Position numbers and translations under genes: made by a program. The notes beneath the pieces were generated by a model. That model did not search any database. It had not been told where the DNA came from and saw only the letters and a program-made list of their open reading frames with translations. Positions 36,723 through 38,000 of a stretch of 38,000 nt of DNA are shown here, in pieces. The DNA comes from an uncultured Muribaculaceae bacterium. GTDB taxonomy: Bacteria; Bacteroidota; Bacteroidia; Bacteroidales; Muribaculaceae. Every line of letters begins with the position of its first letter. The stretch's first letter is position 1. The stretch is taken from positions 1 to 38,000 of the forward strand of contig CAKTFH010000022.1 in assembly GCA_934555895.1 (NCBI GenBank), written 5' to 3'.

Positions 36723-36752
36723 ATATGGACTCAAGTTCATAATATTATTTTG

Positions 36753-37505
36753 TCAGGGGTGGTAGATCATTTCGACTTTGCCGATGGGGAGGCAGGCGCT
36801 GATGCTCACAGGAATTCTGTCATAAGAGGAAACCTGGGCATCGACTGCATAGCCGCTCATTTTTCCTTGGTAGCTGTATTCAAATGTCACGGAATAGGTT
36901 GAATAGGAGCCAAAGTCCGTGGCGAAATACGATTTTCCGTTGTATGTGATCACCACTTTCTCATTTGGCGCGCCCTGCATACTTACGGGGATAACAATCT
37001 GCTGACCTACCGCCAGTCTCTCGAAATCTATTTCCTTGAAATAATAAAAGAGACCGAGCATGTCGGCAGTGATGGCTATTGCCTCCATAGTCTCATTGCT
37101 TGCAGACAGAGTGCCCTGACCTTTTATGTTCCTGTAATTAGATAGAAGCATCGGGTTGAAACCGCCGCTGCGGTAAAGCGACACTTTGGGTTTCATGTAC
37201 CATCCGTTGATATAGTCCACGTGTTCCCGACTCAGTCCGGCACCCGGCGTCATGGTTGCGATGAGGGTATCGCTTACGCAAAACACCCTGCCGTTCCAGG
37301 GGATGCTGTTGCCGTCCAAAGTGGCAACGAAGCGGTTACCGTCGGTCTGCATGGTCATTAACCCGTGGGCAATCGTCACATCGATCATCCCCCAGTGATA
37401 ATGCACGTTGTAATTCAATTCCGTATATGGAACAGAGAGCTGTGCCTTTCCGATGAGGACGCAAAACAGAATAACGGATAACAAGACAAATCTTTTCATA
37501 AACAT
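36753..37505 (-). CDS. Exported DUF3108-type protein
   Basis: This 250-residue protein (248 if the second ATG at 37499 is used) has a signal peptide (MKRFVLLSVILFCVLIGKAQ) and fits the DUF3108 family, periplasmic beta-rich proteins of unknown function. Family-like features are the YNVHYHWGMIDVTIAHGLMT opening, the DTLIATMTPGAG stretch, the YMKPKVSLYRSGGF block and a C-terminal RIPVSISACLPIGKVEM strand. It is transcribed toward the TonB/DUF5689 operon but separated from it by the inverted-repeat element and a hairpin. It sits apart from any operon. Confidence 0.7.
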   Translation of the reverse strand: MFMKRFVLLSVILFCVLIGKAQLSVPYTELNYNVHYHWGMIDVTIAHGLMTMQTDGNRFVATLDGNSIPWNGRVFCVSDTLIATMTPGAGLSREHVDYINGWYMKPKVSLYRSGGFNPMLLSNYRNIKGQGTLSASNETMEAIAITADMLGLFYYFKEIDFERLAVGQQIVIPVSMQGAPNEKVVITYNGKSYFATDFGSYSTYSVTFEYSYQGKMSGYAVDAQVSSYDRIPVSISACLPIGKVEMIYHP

Positions 37506-37518
37506 CCCGGATATTCAT

Positions 37519-37601
37519 GACAGCCAACACAGCCGCATATATTTCTATAACAAATGCACCTGGCTAAAGTTTTATAGTTCAGGTGCAAATTGACGGCTGT
37601 C
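37519..37601. repeat. Nested inverted repeats between the two rightmost genes
   Basis: An outer pair, GACAGCC (37519-37525) and GGCTGTC (37595-37601), encloses an inner pair, TGCACCTG (37555-37562) and CAGGTGCA (37580-37587). They could be a terminator for the gene ending at 37721, an operator before the gene starting at 37505, or the remnant of a small mobile element. Confidence 0.5.
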
Positions 37602-37720
37602 TCAAAACAACAATTTTATCTCCGGAAGTCGTAACGTATCAATTCCCGACGGAAACAATGCAAATCATCGGGGAATATCATATTAAACATACTCTTATAA
37701 GCGGAGGAACGGTTAGTCTG

Positions 37721-38000
37721 TTACCTTACGCAGACTTTGATACTGCGGCCTGCAGCCGACACGATGTAGAGGCCTGCGGGCAGAGGCACTGTGGTGCAGT
37801 CGGCTGTGGGGGCGATACGTTCAACGAGCTTGCCGTCGATGGCGAAGATGCGGAGCTTCATGCCTTCGGCTCCGACCACATCCACGCCGCCGGAAACTGC
37901 TGCGCATCGCCATGTCGCGCTGTCGGCAGTCGCTTCATCCACGCCTGCGCTATCCTCTACAATCTGCCCGAATGCACTCCATCCGGGCGCGGCCTCATAA
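37721..38000 (-). CDS. C-terminal fragment of a secreted protein (partial at window end)
   Basis: The minus-strand frame is open to the window edge, so only about the last 92 residues are seen; a GTG at 37942 is internal, not a real start. The visible part reads EAAPGWSAFGQIVED, a phrase typical of the end of leucine-rich BspA-like repeats in this group, then a linker and a tail of the secretion-signal type (KLRIFAIDGKLVERIA, then GLYIVSAAGRSIKVCVR). It is most likely the end of a surface repeat protein, but the fragment is too short to be sure. Confidence 0.6.
   Translation of the reverse strand, partial: YEAAPGWSAFGQIVEDSAGVDEATADSATWRCAAVSGGVDVVGAEGMKLRIFAIDGKLVERIAPTADCTTVPLPAGLYIVSAAGRSIKVCVR

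Overview
The window reads as a chromosomal segment of a gut Bacteroidales, most likely Muribaculaceae-like. The evidence is a SusC/SusD pair, a hybrid two-component sensor, lipoproteins with Bacteroidetes lipoboxes, promoters of the TTG/TAnnTTTG type, no Shine-Dalgarno sequences, and secreted proteins ending in an IRRQGxK-type tail. This placement is inferred from protein style; no marker gene is present.

Layout. (1) Positions 58-3402 form a very small integrative element. A 20-bp direct repeat marks both ends, clusters of GGTCACCAC repeats lie just inside each end, and between them sit an excisionase-like HTH gene, a tyrosine recombinase and about 800 bp with no convincing gene. (2) Positions 3639-5435 encode a secreted ELWxxDGTxxGT-repeat protein followed by a strong terminator. 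(3) Positions 5887-11825 encode a SusC-like transporter, a SusD-like lipoprotein and a third surface lipoprotein, closed by a 20-bp-stem terminator. (4) Positions 12193-21959 hold five tandem paralogues, each an Asp-box (sialidase/BNR-fold) propeller joined to a CBM9-like module. The second copy is frameshifted at a run of seven C. (5) Positions 21967-26088 encode the hybrid two-component regulator, 7 bp after the last paralogue. Blocks 3-5, perhaps with block 2, form one polysaccharide utilisation locus: SusC/D and the lipoprotein would bind and import a glycan, the five propeller proteins would trim it outside the cytoplasm, and the regulator would sense a product and activate transcription. 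(6) A GT90-type glycosyltransferase at 26167-27144 has its own promoter and looks unrelated to the locus.

(7) An AT-rich islet at 27290-28461 carries, on the minus strand, an XRE-family regulator and a small exported protein. The regulator's promoter lies inside a perfect 12-bp inverted repeat, which suggests autoregulation. (8) A minus-strand operon at 36053-28610 encodes a TonB-dependent receptor without a SusD partner, followed by two DUF5689-type lipoproteins; the second has three DUF6359-like repeats. A 23-bp-stem hairpin terminates it. (9) The right end holds a 186-bp nested inverted-repeat element, a minus-strand DUF3108-type exported protein, and the C-terminal piece of a secreted protein that runs off the window.

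The observations most worth following are the minimal integrative element with its unexplained, hairpin-rich interior and apparently structured target site; the five-copy propeller/CBM9 array with swapped tails and a conserved acidic motif set unlike classical sialidases; the operator-flanked promoter of the XRE islet; and the SusD-less TonB/DUF5689 operon.
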